This document shows positions 26,207 to 34,034 of a DNA stretch of 64,000 nt, piece after piece; position 1 is the stretch's first letter; each line of letters opens with the position of its first letter. The DNA is from Burkholderiales bacterium (lineage in GTDB: Bacteria; Pseudomonadota; Gammaproteobacteria; Burkholderiales; Burkholderiaceae_D). The stretch spans positions 1-64,000 of the forward strand of contig JACOUL010000041.1 in NCBI GenBank assembly GCA_016177875.1, read 5' to 3'. The position numbers and the translations under genes are program-made. Below the pieces are notes generated by a model, which ran no database searches, had not been told where the DNA came from, and saw only the letters and a list, made by a program, of their open reading frames with translations.

Positions 26207-28168
26207 TTACTTTAGCTTGTAGACATACGCGGCAATATCATGCACGTCCTGTTCGGATATCAGCGAAGGATACAGCGCCGGCATCGGCGGCTTGGGATGC
26301 TTAATCACATCAGCGATTTTTGCATCAGATAAACGCGCGCTCAAATTGCGTAGACTAGGGCCAGCCAAACCACTGCCGTCGGCCCCATGGCAACCGGCAC
26401 AATTCGCGGCGAACAAATTCTTGCCGCGCAGCGCAAACGCCTCCGCTTTCTGCGTGCCGCTCACTGTCGTCGTTAATCCGCCCATAACCGATCGCAGCCC
26501 TTGCATCCAAGTTGCCCACTTCGCGGCGAGGCGCTCGCGCCAGGAGCCTTTGTTGCTTAAGTCGGGCACCTCGCCATCCGTACCGGCGGCGTCGATCATT
26601 TTCGGCGATGCGTTCTCCGCTCCTTGCAACGCCATCACGATGATGGCCGGCGCGCCAAGCGCACCAAGCGTAGCACGCGACACATTCCCCGATGTGCTGG
26701 CCACATACTGTCGCCCTTCCAGCGCATAAGTAATCACGCCGCCCGCAATTGCACCGCCGGTATTGAACTTGTAGAGCAATTTACCGGAGTCGGCATCAAG
26801 CGCAAGGAAATTGCCTGCCATATCGCCGGCGAAAACGATACCGCCTGCAGTGGGGGTAACGCCCGCCACAACAGGAGCCTCAGCCTTGTATTGCCAGCGA
26901 ATGCGACCGTTATCCGCATCGAGGGAACTCACCCACCCCATCGCCGGCAAGAGTTGCTTATAACTGCCGCCCATGAAGAGACTGCCTTTTGCACGATGCG
27001 AATCGGGCGCTTCAGATCGAATGATGGAGCACCAGTCGACCGAACCAACGACGATAGCGCGGCGCGGTGCATCGAATGCCGGCCCATTCCATTCGCTGCC
27101 GCCATACACGCCGGGGCAGAATCGTCTGCCTTCAGGCGTTGGCGGCAATCCTGCATTTTCAATCGTGGTGACCGGTGTCTTGAACAGTAAGCCGTGTGTG
27201 CTTCGATCGATGACGTACACATGGCCGTCCTTCGGAGCGACTGCAACGACTTGCTTGCCGTCGGCCTGCTGATACAGCATCGGCGCAGCACCGATACCGT
27301 AATCATGACCGTCGTTCGGCGCGACTTGATACCACCACTTTAGCTTGCCGCTTCGTGCATCGAGAACAACGACGGAATTCGTGTAGAGATTCGCGCCGGG
27401 GCGCAGGGCTGGAGAAAAATCCGGCGCGGGATTGGCCACCGGCACAAACACTTCCTCCCTTTCGATATCAAGCGCGTAGGAACCCCACGTCCCCCCACCG
27501 CCGTGATCAAGTGTTTCGGGTCTTTCCCAAGTTTCCGCGCCGGGCTCATGCGGCATCGGCACAGTATTAAAGCGCCACACTTCGTGCCCGGTGGTGAGGT
27601 CGAACGCCATCATGCGGCCGCGAATACCCCAATCGCCGCCGGCGATTCCGGTAAATACCAGGCCGTGCCACGCAATCGGGGCCGATGAAAAAAACTCTCC
27701 TTTCTTGGGATCGCCTGCGGCCGTTTGCCATAACAATTTTCCTGTCTTCGCATCGAGTGAAAGCAAACGTCCATCCGCGGTACCGCGAATCAAGCGTCCA
27801 TTCACCAATGCGACGCCGCGATTGGTTGCCCATACTTCACGTTCCTCCGGCACATAAACACTACGCCACAATAGATTGCAATTGCGCGGGTTAATGGCAA
27901 CCGTCAATCGTGCAGTCGTGGCATACATGACGCCGTCGACAACGATAGGGCCGGTATGGAAAGATCCGCCGCGTGCCAATTTGATGCGGCATACTTCACG
28001 TAGTTGCGCTACGTTGCCGACATTAATCTGATTAAGACTTGAGAATCGCTGACCTAGAAAATCCTTGTTGTACATCGGCCAGTTGGCCGCAGGAGAAGCG
28101 TGAGCCGATACGCATGCGCACACCCAAACCAAACAAGAACAATAAAAGTAGAAAAAGAAGTTTTTCAT
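26207..28168 (-). CDS. Exported PQQ-type quinoprotein dehydrogenase with C-terminal cytochrome c
   Basis: The protein has about 653 residues. A signal peptide (MKNFFFYFYCSCLVWVCACV to AHA) is followed by an eight-bladed PQQ beta-propeller (ANWPMYNKDFLGQRFS, GGDWGIRGRMMAFD, GGGTWGSYALD, GVTPTAGGIVFAGD) and a C-terminal cytochrome c with CAGCH (haem-binding CxxCH) and a later Met. This is the type I/II quinohaemoprotein layout: periplasmic oxidation of an alcohol or polyol, passing electrons through haem c. The substrate cannot be read from the sequence. ATG 28168 is chosen because the signal peptide starts there. It is divergent from the acyltransferase genes. Confidence 0.88.
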   Translation of the reverse strand: MKNFFFYFYCSCLVWVCACVSAHASPAANWPMYNKDFLGQRFSSLNQINVGNVAQLREVCRIKLARGGSFHTGPIVVDGVMYATTARLTVAINPRNCNLLWRSVYVPEEREVWATNRGVALVNGRLIRGTADGRLLSLDAKTGKLLWQTAAGDPKKGEFFSSAPIAWHGLVFTGIAGGDWGIRGRMMAFDLTTGHEVWRFNTVPMPHEPGAETWERPETLDHGGGGTWGSYALDIEREEVFVPVANPAPDFSPALRPGANLYTNSVVVLDARSGKLKWWYQVAPNDGHDYGIGAAPMLYQQADGKQVVAVAPKDGHVYVIDRSTHGLLFKTPVTTIENAGLPPTPEGRRFCPGVYGGSEWNGPAFDAPRRAIVVGSVDWCSIIRSEAPDSHRAKGSLFMGGSYKQLLPAMGWVSSLDADNGRIRWQYKAEAPVVAGVTPTAGGIVFAGDMAGNFLALDADSGKLLYKFNTGGAIAGGVITYALEGRQYVASTSGNVSRATLGALGAPAIIVMALQGAENASPKMIDAAGTDGEVPDLSNKGSWRERLAAKWATWMQGLRSVMGGLTTTVSGTQKAEAFALRGKNLFAANCAGCHGADGSGLAGPSLRNLSARLSDAKIADVIKHPKPPMPALYPSLISEQDVHDIAAYVYKLK

Positions 28169-28353
28169 AGCGGCCGGTACCCAGCATACCGACACGAATA
28201 AATAATTCCCTTGACGAAAATCACTCTTGGCATTTCCCGGACGCGTTCCTTCATGGAAGGCGTTGACATCCGTCAGTGTGCACGGCGGCATGTGTCTTAA
28301 TCTGATTCGTAATGCGCGTCGATCCAGCCGGCCGCTCGGGATGGAAGCAAAAA

Positions 28354-29523
28354 ATGCACAACGACTCACCGGAAGTTTTGGATAAACGAAACGAACAAGA
28401 ACCGTCTTTTGTTCGCAAATTGCTCTCCACATCTCCTACGATCGAATCTGTACTAAGGCAATATCGCGGAGCAGGCCCGGGTTTCGATGCTTTGCGTATC
28501 GGATTGGCTTTAGCCATTCTTTCTTATCACGCCGTTTTACTTTCATACGACAAGACCACGCTGGCTTTCGTCAACCAAACCTTTCATATTTTCATCATTG
28601 CCCTTGTTCCCATGTTTTTTGCACTCAGCGGCTTCCTGGTGACGGGCAGCGCGCTCAGAACGCGATCGGTCCGCGTCTTTCTCACCTATCGCGGCTTACG
28701 CATTTTTCCCGCGCTTGCGGTTGAAGTGACGCTGTGCGCGCTGGTGCTCGGCCCGATCGTCACTTCCGTGCCCTTATCGACCTATTTCACCGACAAGCAT
28801 TTCTTTGCGTATTTCGGCAATGTCGTCGGCATGGTCCGCATGACTTTGCCCGGCGTATTTCTCGACAATCCGCACCCGAATGTCGTGAATGGCAGTTTAT
28901 GGACGCTGCAACCCGAGTTTTACTGTTACCTCATCATGGCAGGACTCATGCTGACGTCCATCGTCTTCAGCCGCTTCTGGTTCACATTGGGATTTGCAAT
29001 TTCAACCGTAGCGTTGACGATGTTGAACGTACTGTACGGCTATGGCACCCCCGGTGATTTATTTCCGCCGAATGTGATTTTGTATTACTTTTTCGTCGGC
29101 ATTGCTTTTTTCCATTGGAAAGATCGCATCGTGGTGCACCCCGCTCTATTTGCCGCAAGCGCGCTTTTAGCGTACTTCACATTGCCGCTTCAAGGGTTCT
29201 CGTATCTTGCTGCTTTACCCATCACCTATTGCACCGTATATATCGGCATGCTCGCAATACCGCGCATTCCGCTTTTGCAAGCGGGCGACTACTCGTATGG
29301 AATTTATTTATTTAATTTCCCGATTCAGCAAAGCCTGGTCTACGCATTTCCGTCTCTGCGTGAATGGTGGATGCTGCTGGCCGCCGCAGTACCGCTGACC
29401 GTCCTATTTGCCGCTTTGTCGTGGCATTGGATTGAAAAACCGTCTCTTGGATTGAAAAAACGCTTCCTGCCGCAAACGAAGGCGCCGACGATGACGCCGG
29501 TCGCACGGCCCGCAGCACGATAG
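28354..29523 (+). CDS. Acyltransferase family 3 (OafA-like) membrane protein, first copy
   Basis: The protein has about 389 residues and ten or more membrane helices. Family marks are FDALRIGLALAILSYHA (containing the essential His), LSGFLVTGSAL, FLTYRGLRIFPALAVEV and NGSLWTLQPEFYCYL. These enzymes O-acylate sugars of lipopolysaccharide, exopolysaccharide or lipids at the inner membrane. ATG 28354 has GGAAG seven bases upstream. It is followed after seven bases by a close paralogue, so the pair arose by tandem duplication. Confidence 0.87.
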   Translation: MHNDSPEVLDKRNEQEPSFVRKLLSTSPTIESVLRQYRGAGPGFDALRIGLALAILSYHAVLLSYDKTTLAFVNQTFHIFIIALVPMFFALSGFLVTGSALRTRSVRVFLTYRGLRIFPALAVEVTLCALVLGPIVTSVPLSTYFTDKHFFAYFGNVVGMVRMTLPGVFLDNPHPNVVNGSLWTLQPEFYCYLIMAGLMLTSIVFSRFWFTLGFAISTVALTMLNVLYGYGTPGDLFPPNVILYYFFVGIAFFHWKDRIVVHPALFAASALLAYFTLPLQGFSYLAALPITYCTVYIGMLAIPRIPLLQAGDYSYGIYLFNFPIQQSLVYAFPSLREWWMLLAAAVPLTVLFAALSWHWIEKPSLGLKKRFLPQTKAPTMTPVARPAAR

Positions 29524-29530
29524 GAAAGCC

Positions 29531-30691
29531 ATGAACGACCGCTCAGCCATTTTTGACAAAACCGGCGCAATCGACACCTTACCGGTCGGAGGCACATTCT
29601 TCAGCTTATTCGGCAAGTTCCGAAGCGCCGCAACCGTCATGGAACAAAACGGCGGCGCTGGCCCGGGTTTCGACGCGTTGCGCATCGGTCTCTCGCTCTG
29701 CATACTTTGGTACCACGGCACGCAGAATGCATATGGCCCCGGCTACACCAGCCATGTGCCTGCATTTCTCTATCCGGTGATACTGGCTTTGCTGCCGATG
29801 TTTTTTTGCCTGAGCGGCTTTCTTGTCACGGGCAGCGCGGTCCGCACGCGTTCAGTGCCGGTCTTTTTGACATACCGCGGCTTGCGCATTTTCCCTGCCC
29901 TGGCAGTTGAAGTTACCCTGTCCGCACTTTTGCTTGGCCCGATGGTGACCAGCTTGCCGCTTGCAGATTATTTCAGCGGACGCGAGTTCTGGGAATATTT
30001 CGGCAATATCGTCAGCATCATCCGCTATACGCTGCCGGGCGTATTTACCGACAATCCGGTGCCGCACATCGTCAACGTCAGCTTATGGACCTTGCGCCCG
30101 GAATTTTACTGCTACGTCATGATGGCCTTCTTTATGTTCAGCGGGCTAGTGTACAAGCGCCTCTGGTACACACTGGCCTTTGCCGGCGCAACTGCGGCAC
30201 TGACGATTCTCAATATCGCCGATGGATTCGGGGCACCGACCTCGACCTTTCCCTGGCACGTGATCCTCTACTATTTTTTCGTCGGCATCTTCTTTTTTCA
30301 CTGGAAAGAATATGTGCCGATTCATTTTTCAGTCTTCGTCGCCGCAGCCGCGTTGTCGTACTTCATGTTGCCGGTACGTGGCTTGAGTTATGTTGTCGCG
30401 CTGCCGCTCACCTACTGCATCGTCTATCTCGGCATGTTGAAAGTTCCCCGTCTGCCGCTGCTGCAGAACGGCGACTATTCTTACGGTATTTATCTATTCC
30501 ATTTCCCCATTCAACAGGCGCTGGTGTATTTCTTTCCTGTCTTGCGTGAATGGTGGCTGCTGCTACCGGTAGCCGCACCCTTGACCGTTCTGTTTGCCGC
30601 AGGTTCATGGCACTGGATCGAAAAGCCATCGCTCGGTTTGAAAAAGCGCTTATTTCCCACGCCTTCTCCGAAACCCGTCCCTTCAAGTTAA
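29531..30691 (+). CDS. Acyltransferase family 3 (OafA-like) membrane protein, second copy
   Basis: The 386-residue protein is a paralogue of the gene directly before it. The same blocks recur: GAGPGFDALRIGL, the His in ILWYHG, LSGFLVTGSAVRTRSV, TYRGLRIFPALAVEV, SYGIYLFHFPIQQ and SWHWIEKPSLGLKKR. Differences in the loops (for example YGPGYTSHVP against LSYDKTT) suggest different acceptors. GGAAAGCC leads into the ATG. A strong terminator follows, so the two form one transcript ending there. Confidence 0.87.
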   Translation: MNDRSAIFDKTGAIDTLPVGGTFFSLFGKFRSAATVMEQNGGAGPGFDALRIGLSLCILWYHGTQNAYGPGYTSHVPAFLYPVILALLPMFFCLSGFLVTGSAVRTRSVPVFLTYRGLRIFPALAVEVTLSALLLGPMVTSLPLADYFSGREFWEYFGNIVSIIRYTLPGVFTDNPVPHIVNVSLWTLRPEFYCYVMMAFFMFSGLVYKRLWYTLAFAGATAALTILNIADGFGAPTSTFPWHVILYYFFVGIFFFHWKEYVPIHFSVFVAAAALSYFMLPVRGLSYVVALPLTYCIVYLGMLKVPRLPLLQNGDYSYGIYLFHFPIQQALVYFFPVLREWWLLLPVAAPLTVLFAAGSWHWIEKPSLGLKKRLFPTPSPKPVPSS

Positions 30692-30715
30692 GCGCTTGAC
30701 CAACGGGCTTTTTTG

Positions 30716-30740
30716 ACGGCCGATAAGGCCGTTTTTTTTT
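30716..30740 (+). terminator. Intrinsic terminator after the acyltransferase pair
   Basis: ACGGCC and GGCCGT form a 6-bp stem with a GATAA loop, followed by a run of nine T. It separates the acyltransferase pair from the TonB-dependent receptor gene. Confidence 0.85.
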
Positions 30741-30782
30741 CTTCGGCATAAGATTCCAGGCAGACACTCTTGCCCGCCGAAT

Positions 30783-32894
30783 ATGCCGCGCCTTCTCTTT
30801 TTCTTGTTTACCGCCTTACCGGCAATCGCTCTCGCCCAACACGCACAGAAAGCGATTTCACTTGCGCCGATGGTTGTCACCGCCACGCGCAGCGCGCAGT
30901 GGAGTTTTGATTTGCCGCTTTCAATCGATCAATTAACGAGCGTTGCGATACGCGAAGATCAGCCGCTGGCGAACATGTCGGAAGCGCTGGTGCGCGTCCC
31001 CGGCGTGATCGCGCAGAACCGGCAAAATTATGCGCAAGACTTGCAGATTTCCTCGCGCGGCTTCGGCGCACGCTCGACTTTCGGCGTACGGGGCGTAAGA
31101 ATCTATGTCGACGGCATTCCCGCCACCATGCCGGATGGACAGGGACAGGTATCGCATATCGATTTGGGTTCTTCCAACAGAATCGAGGTCATGCGCGGGC
31201 CATTTTCTGCGCTCTATGGCAATTCCTCGGGCGGCGTTATTGCTGTGTTTACCGAAAATGGCAAGCCCGGATGGAATATGCAAGGCGATGTCGAGACCGG
31301 CAGCTTTGGCTCGATACGCACCGGATTGAAAGTATCCGGCCAACAAAATGGCGTGAATCATGTAGAAAGTGTTTCACGTTTTTCCACCGATGGCTATCGT
31401 GAACATAGTGCCGCGCAGCGAACGACCGGCAATGCAAAATTGCGATTCGTATTAGACGATAAATCGTCGCTCGCTTTGGTCGGCAATGCGGTGCAAATGC
31501 AGGAGGTAGACGATCCGCTTGGTTTATCCCGTACGCAATTCGACGCCAATCCGCGCGGTGTTAACGCGAGCGCCCTGCTATTCAATACGCGCAAGTCGGT
31601 CGATCAGCAACAGATCGGCTTGACTTATGAACGCCACTTCGACAGCGATGACAATGTGCAAGTGAAGTTATACGGCGGCCGGCGCACCACCATGCAATTC
31701 CAGGCTATCCCCCTTACTGCGCAAACACCACCTACGAGCGCCGGCGGCGTGATTGATCTACAGCGGCAGTATTCGGGAATTGATTTTCGTTTGACACGCA
31801 AATGCGAGCTGGCGGGAAAACCTTGCGAATGGACTTTTGGCGCCAGCTACGATCAGCTCGATGAAGACCGGCGCGGATATGAAAACTTTATCGGCGCAAC
31901 GCTCGGCGTGCAAGGACGATTACGCCGCGATGAGGCCAACCGCGTATTTAACTTCGACCAGTATGTTCAGGCGCAATGGGAGCCCCACTCACGCTGGTTG
32001 TTGGCGGCCGGCCTGAGAAACAGCGTCATCCATTTTCGTTCCGACGATCGTTACGTGACCACCGGTAATGGAAACGATAGCGGCAGCGTGCGCTATGCAG
32101 CGGCGACGCCTGTTCTGGGCGTAACGCATCGCTTAAGCCCTGCGCTGAATCTGTATGCTTCCTGGGGAAAAGGATTTGAGACACCGACCTTCAATGAACT
32201 CTCCTATCGCTCAACGTCAGGCACAGTTACCGGACTGAACTTCGGATTGCAGGCAGCCAAAAGCGAACATGCGGAGCTTGGATTGAAAGCCCTGATCGGC
32301 ACACAGGCAACGCTGAACGCCGCTCTTTTTCATATCGACACCGACAATGAATTGACCGTGCTGACGAATAGCGGCGGACGCTCGGTTTATCAAAATGCAG
32401 GCAAGACGCGGCGTGACGGCGCCGAACTCCAATTCAACACCCGCTGGGAAAATGGAATCGAACTCTATGCCGCTTATTCTTGGCTGAAAGCGGAATATGC
32501 GGAATCGTTTTGCAGCGGCGCCTGTGCCGTGGCGACGCGCGTTGCGGCCGGCAATCGCATTCCCGGTATGCCGCGACAAAGCTGGTTCGGTGAATTGAGC
32601 TGGCGTCATGCCAGGTCGGGCTTTCATGCGGCGCTGGAGACGCGCTACGTCAGCCGCGTTTATGTCGACGATATCAATAGCGACACGGCGCCCGCCTATT
32701 TTGCGGTGAATGTTCGCGCCGGTTTGGAAAAGAAAGTGGGCAGGTGGACGGGGAAATTATTTGCACGCATCGACAATCTAGGAGATCGTCGCTATGCAGG
32801 CTCCGTAATCGTCAACGAAAGCAACCGGCGCTTTTTCGAACCGGCCCCCGGCAGAAATTTTCTAGCGGGGGCCAGCCTTGCGCATCAATGGTAA
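30783..32894 (+). CDS. TonB-dependent outer-membrane receptor
   Basis: The 703-residue protein has a signal peptide (MPRLLFFLFTALPAIALA), a TonB-box-like stretch (APMVVTATR), a plug domain (VRVPGVIAQNRQNYAQDLQ, GVRGVRIYVDGIPATMPDGQ, IEVMRGPFSALYGNSSGGV) and a 22-strand barrel ending ASLAHQW. It would import a ligand such as a siderophore, metal chelate, vitamin or glycan with TonB energy; the ligand is not evident. The C-terminal residue is Trp rather than the commoner Phe. Its 3' end lies 36 bases from that of the convergent FCG-repeat gene. Confidence 0.88.
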   Translation: MPRLLFFLFTALPAIALAQHAQKAISLAPMVVTATRSAQWSFDLPLSIDQLTSVAIREDQPLANMSEALVRVPGVIAQNRQNYAQDLQISSRGFGARSTFGVRGVRIYVDGIPATMPDGQGQVSHIDLGSSNRIEVMRGPFSALYGNSSGGVIAVFTENGKPGWNMQGDVETGSFGSIRTGLKVSGQQNGVNHVESVSRFSTDGYREHSAAQRTTGNAKLRFVLDDKSSLALVGNAVQMQEVDDPLGLSRTQFDANPRGVNASALLFNTRKSVDQQQIGLTYERHFDSDDNVQVKLYGGRRTTMQFQAIPLTAQTPPTSAGGVIDLQRQYSGIDFRLTRKCELAGKPCEWTFGASYDQLDEDRRGYENFIGATLGVQGRLRRDEANRVFNFDQYVQAQWEPHSRWLLAAGLRNSVIHFRSDDRYVTTGNGNDSGSVRYAAATPVLGVTHRLSPALNLYASWGKGFETPTFNELSYRSTSGTVTGLNFGLQAAKSEHAELGLKALIGTQATLNAALFHIDTDNELTVLTNSGGRSVYQNAGKTRRDGAELQFNTRWENGIELYAAYSWLKAEYAESFCSGACAVATRVAAGNRIPGMPRQSWFGELSWRHARSGFHAALETRYVSRVYVDDINSDTAPAYFAVNVRAGLEKKVGRWTGKLFARIDNLGDRRYAGSVIVNESNRRFFEPAPGRNFLAGASLAHQW

Positions 32895-32930
32895 GCGCCT
32901 GATTCCTGCGGAAAGAAGACGCTTCTGGTT

Positions 32931-33722
32931 TTAGGCAGAAACAGCGCCGCAGAAGGCGGCCTTCTCAGCGGACTTAGCTTCGATGTTGGTAGCCGCACCG
33001 CAAAATGCAACTTCGGCTTTGCCGCAAAAAGCAGCTTGCTTTTCAGCAGCACCGCAGAAAGCAGCCTCCTGCTGAGTCTCGGCCGCAGCACCGCAAAATG
33101 CAGCTTCTGCTTTGCCGCAAAATGCAGCTTGCTTTTCAGCAGCACCGCAGAAAGCGACATCCTGCTGAACCTCGGCTGCAGCGCCGCAAAATGCAACTTC
33201 GGCTTTGCCGCAAAAGGCAGCTTGCTTTTCAGCGGCGCCGCAGAAAGCAGCCTCCCGCTGAATCTCGGCCGCAGCGCCGCAAAATGCATCTTCGGCTTTG
33301 CCGCAAAACGCGGTAGCGGTCGAATTTGCCGAGCCGAATTCCTGAGCATACAGGCGGCGCATAGCATCGGCCGCAGCTTCCTGTTTCACCGCGTCTTCTT
33401 CGCCGCGCAAGCCGAAATACGGGTTGTGGTGCAAGAAGTAACCAAAAATGTTTTGGCAATCCTTGGCATACTTCATCGTGTCGAGAATATGGCCGTGCCA
33501 GAATTTGTCGGCAGCCAAGCTCGGCGCGATTGGCTCGTCCGGATACTTCACCAATAGCGCCAGAAAACGCTTGTATTCCACCTCATGGCGATCGGCTTCT
33601 TCGCGAGTCCAGCCATAGCCGTCTCTCTTATGCATCATCTTGGATTTCACTTGTTCAAGATCCAGCGCAAAAATGGCCTTGACAACGTCCGCCGGCTTCT
33701 TGGTGGGGGGAATCTGATTCAT
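32931..33722 (-). CDS. GRDP-like protein with a 12-fold Phe-Cys-Gly repeat tail
   Basis: The 263-residue protein has no signal peptide. Residues 1-125 resemble the glycine-rich-domain-containing-protein-like family (KFWHGHILDTMKYAKDCQ, GYFLHHNPYFGL). The tail from about 138 to the end has twelve FCG motifs (Cys 140, 148, 161, 171, 179, 192, 202, 210, 223, 233, 241, 258) in Ala/Glu/Lys/Gln linkers. They are arranged as a 31-residue unit of three (spacings 8, 13, 10) repeated three times plus a partial unit. AAAGGA precedes ATG 33722; the longer frame has no such site. The tail could be a multi-core RiPP precursor, a metal-binding protein or a structural repeat. No function is known to me. Confidence 0.75.
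   Translation of the reverse strand: MNQIPPTKKPADVVKAIFALDLEQVKSKMMHKRDGYGWTREEADRHEVEYKRFLALLVKYPDEPIAPSLAADKFWHGHILDTMKYAKDCQNIFGYFLHHNPYFGLRGEEDAVKQEAAADAMRRLYAQEFGSANSTATAFCGKAEDAFCGAAAEIQREAAFCGAAEKQAAFCGKAEVAFCGAAAEVQQDVAFCGAAEKQAAFCGKAEAAFCGAAAETQQEAAFCGAAEKQAAFCGKAEVAFCGAATNIEAKSAEKAAFCGAVSA
32937..33313. repeat. 93-bp tandem coding repeat (FCG units)
   Basis: The 3' half of the FCG gene is a tandem repeat of 93 bp, about three full copies and a diverged last copy. Copies are nearly identical with scattered substitutions. The reverse strand and shifted frames also stay open through it, which creates several spurious ORFs. Confidence 0.85.
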
Positions 33723-34034
33723 GGTTAATCCTTTCTTCTTAATATGGGAAAAATGAATAGCTCCCGGAATGGGAACTGTCTCCGACTTATTTCCTGCATG
33801 AACTATAAAATCTATCATATGCCATTTGCGCAATGTCATACTGAAGTTTGATAAATCTCAAACTTTGTGTAGGCTAGCAATTTCCAGGGGCGGTTCCTGA
33901 CGAGAATATGGACATTTTTTGACGACTCGCTATTTTTATACTTGGCATTTCCATACTGACACACAGGCATTGTATTTACTTTAAGGAATGCTTGGAGCCA
34001 AGTAAAATGAGCCTCCTCACAAGTTTTTACCTCT
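33723..34034. other. Intergenic region upstream of the FCG gene and of the CHASE kinase
   Basis: The 312-base A/T-rich region between divergent genes should hold both promoters. It contains a perfect inverted repeat at 33844-33865. On the plus strand an ATG at 34007 with GGAG upstream opens a short frame overlapping the kinase start. I find no convincing -35/-10 pair. Confidence 0.5.
33844..33865. promoter_or_regulatory. Inverted repeat AAGTTTGA-N6-TCAAACTT
   Basis: This is a perfect 8-bp inverted repeat with a 6-base spacer, about 122 bases upstream of the FCG gene and 170 upstream of the kinase. Its symmetry suits a dimeric regulator. Confidence 0.4.

Noticed and set aside
26207-28432. Quinoprotein gene starting at 28432
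   Set aside because: That would put 88 residues before a clear signal peptide and overlap the divergent acyltransferase gene.
32937-33313. Regular repeats as a CRISPR array
   Set aside because: The unit is 93 bp without unique spacers and codes for a peptide repeat.
33005-33557. Plus-strand frames with repeats inside the FCG gene
   Set aside because: They are the 93-bp repeat read in the antisense direction; no ribosome site, and the minus-strand frame has a recognisable N-terminal domain.
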